Origin: Rhizoclosmatium globosum
Taxonomy: Eukaryota; Chytridiomycota; Chytridiomycetes; Chytridiales; Chytriomycetaceae
DNA: 64,000 nucleotides
Direction of reading: 5' to 3'
NCBI GenBank assembly: GCA_002104985.1
Contig: MCGO01000148.1
Span: 30,419-94,418, forward strand
The first letter of the stretch is position 1. The number at the start of each line of letters is the position of its first letter. The notes below the pieces were generated by a model. It saw only the letters and a program-made list of their open reading frames with translations. It did not search any database and had not been told where the DNA came from. Positions 60,250-64,000 of this stretch are shown here, in pieces. Both the position numbers and the translations under genes were made by a program.

Positions 60250-61285
60250 TTATTTATTTCTATTTGATTTCAAAAAGATCAAGTTTGTAGTTTTAGCATT
60301 GTATTGATAACCTGTATTCTTTGGATGGAATACCTTTAAAAATTGCATTGTTTCTCCATCTGAGCCAGGACAGTTTTTAAGATTGAAACTTGTCCAGAGA
60401 GTGTTGCTGGGATTGAGATCTCCACATGGTAACACTTCAAGTCTTTCTCTGGCTTCAGTTAACAGCTTTGTCTTGAATCTATCTTTGGCAGCTTGACCTT
60501 CAGCTTGTGAACCAAAAATGATAATAGATTGGAAACTTTGAAGGTACAATACAAGCTCTCCAAAGTAACCTGCCAAGCAGCTGAGTTTAGTCCCTTTTGT
60601 TCCAATCAGTCTGTTGATGTCAGCAATGTCAAAGTTGACAAATCTTCTCAACTTCTCTTCATAGTTTCTAACATTGGCAACACTGTTACTTTTAACCACA
60701 TAATAAGGATAATCATTCTTATCATCAATAATCTTTCTTAGATTCTCAACAGTCAGCTTTTTGGTATCCTTTACTTCCTGCATTCTCTCAGGATATCTTA
60801 TCAACTGGTTGGGAATACTGCCTACCAAAGCTTCACAGAGAGCATCAATTAATCTGGTAACTTGTTCCTCCTCTGTCTTGGCATTTGCTGGAGCTAAGAT
60901 GTCAGATTCTTTTGGCTGAGAGCCAGCATTGGCTAGAATTTGCAAGACATTTTCAACTGTCCCAGAATTTAGGCTTCTGTGCATCACACTCATAGTGTTA
61001 TTGCCAGATCTAGTTTTTTTGTTTACTGCTTTTGCAAGGTCTGTAGCTGTCACCACAGTGGCCAACAATTTTTTGGGAAGAGGATTCCTGAGTTCATACA
61101 CCCCTAGACCATATTTGCGACGGAATTCCCACAGAGCACGTGTTCTGTTGGAACACTGTCGGAAATTATCACATAGTTTCCACGGAGCATCTGTTAGGTG
61201 GGAATTGCCGTGGGAATTTGTGACATAGTTTTCGACAGAAGGTTCTGTGGGATGTTCTGTGAGAAGTTCCGACAGAGTATCAACA
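60250..61285 (-). CDS. Unrecognised protein, N-terminus merged with a MITE-like repeat
   Basis: The clear coding part is 61101-60250 (about 283 residues: VYELRNPLPKKLLATVVTAT, PNQLIRYPERMQEVKDTKKL, NFDIADINRLIGTKGTKLSC, CGDLNPSNTLWTSFNLKNCP). The frame remains open upstream to about 61285 through the repeat, reading for example WKLCDNFRQCSNRT and RALWEFRRKYGLG, but has no ATG there. So either the start is lost or an exon lies further off. Charge pattern and hydrophobic spacing look like a real protein, but no family is recognised. It may belong with the open frame at 63.2-64 kb, which has the same orientation and style. Confidence 0.5.
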
Positions 61286-61292
61286 GATTAGG
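61105..61292. repeat. MITE-like repeat, diverged copy
   Basis: Periodic GGAATTCC(C/G)ACAGAG and TCTGTGGGA-type motifs fill this stretch, which ends in CAGATTAGGGTT. The ends (ACCCCTAGACC... and the reverse complement of ...TTAGGGTT) are weakly inverted. Its motif content matches the clearer element at 62971-63172. Confidence 0.6.
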
Positions 61293-61742
61293 GTTAAATC
61301 CATCCCACTTTAAAACAGTTCGAGACCGGAGTTTGAACACAGAACTCCTTGCACACTGCCCCAAGTGTTCCCAATGGAAGCATACCTCAACACAGGACTC
61401 ATTAAAATTAGGATGCACAAAAGTAAGGAAAGAAACATTAGAACTCCAGCCACGCGCTCTGTTCAATATATCAAATTTATACTGATATTCGATTATGTGT
61501 ATATATTAAAACTCATCCAAACCGAAGACACCATTTACAACTGGTGACCTTGTGTGATAGATTGTATGCGAGCTGTCCCTGCTGGCGATCTAACTTCCGA
61601 CTTCCCGACCTTCCTCCGCAACTGTTCATTGCCAAATAAGTATAGAATAGCACAATAAAAGCGCAGGATAATGATAGCCCTCCTTTGAAATAACTTCGAA
61701 ATCAAGACAACAACAAGCTCAAGTTCTTTCCCTCGTCACCCA

Positions 61743-61780
<38 letters not shown>

Positions 61781-62764
61781 CCCTCTCTCTCTCGTCGATT
61801 TGCGTCTTGATTAAGCATATCTCTCCCAATCCATACCAACAGAGTCAAGGATTGATGAGTAATGCTGGCACATTCAATGGCAAGTCGACAACAGAAACCT
61901 ATTTCCTGTGTCCAATAATGCGCTAATCCCTCAAACAAGCTGCTATTGACACACTCTAGGACTTCCCTTTGGGTTTCAAGTGTTACGGGGGGTGACTTAA
62001 GTCCACACTGTAAACTCAACTCACCTCGTTTTCCCTCCAGAATTCACGTCCGCTCCTTGCGTATTGTCTCGAAAGCCGCTTGTTCCAAACAATGGTCGCT
62101 CTGCGACGGGTGAGTACTTCAGTCCATACCACACTGTTGATTGGATTCAATGCTAAAACTAAGTTAGGACCAGTAACAATCTCAAAGCGACGCTGCAATT
62201 ACGTTCTATTACAAGTCAGGTACTTCCTCCCTTTCACTTTCTCATTGCTCAACATCTTAATCCACACTTTCGCAGTTGACAAGTAGAAAGTCGCGCTCGA
62301 TTATTGGATCGGTACTTGTTTATTAAGTAAGCTAGTGAAAGTTATGCAGTTATGTGTCTTATCGAGCTTTTAGATATAACATGGACGTTCTATCTTTACT
62401 GTTCTGTTCACTTTCTTTGAGGTTGTGAAGTAGGAGAAGGGCCTTTGTCAGTGTACATTGAGCAGAAGTTGACGCCTGCACGGACATTCTCGCTGACAGC
62501 CGAACAGATACCTTTGAAGACCGTCGCCCTGAAACTGGAGACTTGGTGCCAGTTTAACTCGTTTGAACAACTTGCCAAAGTTGGACATCGTCGGATTTGT
62601 ACAACAACACACTCGACGTGCTCCCTATGTTCGTATGCGCTGGAACCGGTCAAATGCTTCACATGGAGAAGTTGTCTAATTGGACGAGGTTGAAGACTAA
62701 AAGGTGAGCGTAAGAGGAGGGGAGGGGTGTACCTTTGTCTTCTGTGTATGGATGACTGTCGATT
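61293..62764. other. Region without a supportable gene
   Basis: About 1.5 kb. It holds a (CA)n microsatellite (61747-61777) followed by (CT)n, and a few open frames of 60-105 codons without domain signatures. An ATG at 62092 (MVALRR) is followed by a GTGAGT donor and a possible exon from 62167, but no recognisable protein results. The frame 62445-62693 likewise shows no family. No tRNA was recognised. Confidence 0.6.
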
Positions 62765-62970
62765 TCAAGTTCTTGGTTGATGCCTCTGGTTTGTTTTCCG
62801 AGTGACCAAATTCCAGTTGACTTTGGTGTGGTAAGTTAACTCTGAAACTGCTCTAATCTTTGATTTCATTCGGTTCTTGTAATAAATATTAATAATATAA
62901 CCAATACAAATCATTTCCATCTCTTTGTCATGTGGCTGTCTCCCAAAATAAGAGACGGGGAACTGAAACG

Positions 62971-63172
62971 AACCCTGCTCTGTAGGGATTCTGTGGAAGA
63001 GTCTGGCAGAAATCCAACAGAGTTTTCTACGGAATCCCGACAGAGCAGCTCTGTTGAAATTCCGGCAGATAACCTTCTGTGGGAACTCTGTGGTGTAACC
63101 CGTTGGAATTCCAGCCGGATTTTTCGACAGAATTCCGACAGAGTTCCACCAGAACTCCTGCAGAACAGGGTT
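62971..63172. mobile_element. MITE with AACCCTG terminal inverted repeats (202 bp)
   Basis: The left end AACCCTGCTCTGTAGGGATT matches the reverse complement of the right end, AACCCTGTTCTGCAGGAGTT, and similarity continues into TCTG(G)TGGAA, about 24 of 28 positions. The interior repeats GGAATTC/TCTGTCGG-like words on both strands, so the whole element can fold back on itself. There is no internal transposase. A clear target-site duplication was not found. It interrupts or extends the minus-strand frame described next. Confidence 0.75.
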
Positions 63173-64000
63173 AGCGGTGTACCTAAGTTCATTAGGTTCT
63201 GCCAGTATATGGAGCAAAGGAAAGGCTTGATAGGATATGCTTCCAAAAGAATGTAACTGGCTAGTAAATTTCTGCAGTGTATAGCAATCAAAATTACTGT
63301 TGTACCATCCTGGAGGTTTTGATACCAAACAAATGAGCTCTTTGTGGATGTAATTGGCAGTTTCTTCCCAGTAAACTTTCAGTTGTGGATGATTCCTAAT
63401 TAATTGACCAAGTAAAGAAACAAGAGACACCAGAGCTTGAATTCTGATGATAATGTACTTGATCAATGTTGCAGTCTTTTCCACTACAAACAAGGTTGAT
63501 CTTGCCTTCTGATCAAAGGTTCTGATTTTGTTCTTGAAGTCTTGCAGAAAAGAAGCTACAGCAGCATCTTCTCCCCTAACTTCAAACCTCATCCCAAAGC
63601 TCATTTCCTCAGCCTTGGTCAAATGATTTACAAAAGCTTTAATTTTTGCTCTAAATTGATCAGTATTTTCTATAATTTCAGCCACTTGGATGCTTCTGAA
63701 GCCATGGTTTGCATCAACATGATCTACTGTCTGGTATTTGAAACCAGAATACATGATAATTTTTTTAACACCTTTGTATTGGCAAGCTTCTTTGGGATGG
63801 GCTTGTAAACCACCAATGTGAATACAATCAAGCATGATCTCCCTTTCTACAGCAAAACCCATGGATGTTAACAAATTATCAAAGTTTTTGATTGGTGCCA
63901 AGGTTGTAATGCCTTGGCCAGGCACTGTACTTTCAAACATAACATTGAATGCCCCGTCAACAATTGAAAAGCCATATCTAGGAGTAGTAGCAATGCCAAC
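63173..64000 (-). CDS. Unrecognised protein, partial, runs off the window edge
   Basis: Open from the window edge (VGIATTPRYGFSIVDGAFNV) through MFESTVPGQGITTLAPIKNF, MLDCIHIGGLQAHPKEACQY, MYSGFKYQTVDHVDANHGF and AEEMSFGMRFEVRGEDAAVA to AEPNELRYTA, about 275 residues. It then enters the MITE, through which it stays open to 62765. The MITE part is not expected to be native sequence. No family is recognised. The 5' end lies outside the window. The style (long helical stretches, RGEDAAVASFLQDFKNKIRT) and the repeat-rich setting would fit a mobile-element protein, which is inference. Confidence 0.5.

Noticed and set aside
59901..60290. 129-codon HLHQPSTP frame
   Set aside because: Translation of the 13-bp minisatellite.
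62080..62700. Possible small spliced gene starting MVALRR, and frame 62445-62693
   Set aside because: Splice signals can be drawn, but the product is about 25 residues or has no recognisable family; not enough support.

Overview
The window is nuclear DNA of a eukaryote, most likely an early-diverging fungus (chytrid-like). Evidence: nearly every gene is cut by short GT-AG introns of about 45-60 bp. There is a chitin synthase with an N-terminal myosin-like head, an AROM-type fusion, LysM and GPI-type wall proteins, and TTAGGG motifs. A NELF-A-like gene and TIR-domain genes are absent from yeasts and would fit a chytrid. Species cannot be named from the sequence alone.

Layout. 1-5.6 kb: about 19 head-to-tail copies of a ~293-bp satellite. 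5.9-8 kb: a rhodanese/Cdc25-like protein and a STRAP-type WD40 protein. 8.1-14.6 kb: a nine-exon class V/VII-type chitin synthase on the minus strand, with one intron full of small hairpin repeats. 15-17 kb: a CDKN3-like phosphatase. 17-18.8 kb: two related disordered proteins. 18.9-26.5 kb: four tandem TIR-domain genes (the third is a pseudogene) sharing a ubiquitin-like N-terminal module and an unrecognised C-terminal domain. 26.7-30.6 kb: an anoctamin (TMEM16). 30.7-38.5 kb: two secreted LRR proteins, the first broken. 38.5-41.3 kb: an AROM-like gene holding only the DHQ synthase and EPSP synthase modules. 41.4-43.4 kb: NELF-A-like. 43.5-47.9 kb: a divergent pair with the architectures of GID/CTLH ubiquitin ligase subunits Gid1 (RanBP9) and Gid7 (WDR26). 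48-53.6 kb: secreted or surface proteins (double-psi barrel, type I membrane protein, LysM). 53.8-54.9 kb: a coiled-coil TIR protein, divergent from an NXPE/PC-esterase-like membrane protein. 56.7-64 kb: repeat-rich DNA with a 5'-truncated LINE flanked by a 35-bp direct repeat and telomere-like motifs, a minisatellite, two MITE-like repeats and two open frames of unknown function.

Exon structures were worked out by hand from splice signals, reading-frame phase and family alignment recalled from knowledge; phases add up for all spliced models except where a lesion is stated. The most unusual content is the TIR array (candidate fungal NADase/immune-type or self-recognition genes), the two-domain AROM, NELF-A in a fungus, one-exon-per-LRR genes, and hairpin repeats in the chitin synthase intron.
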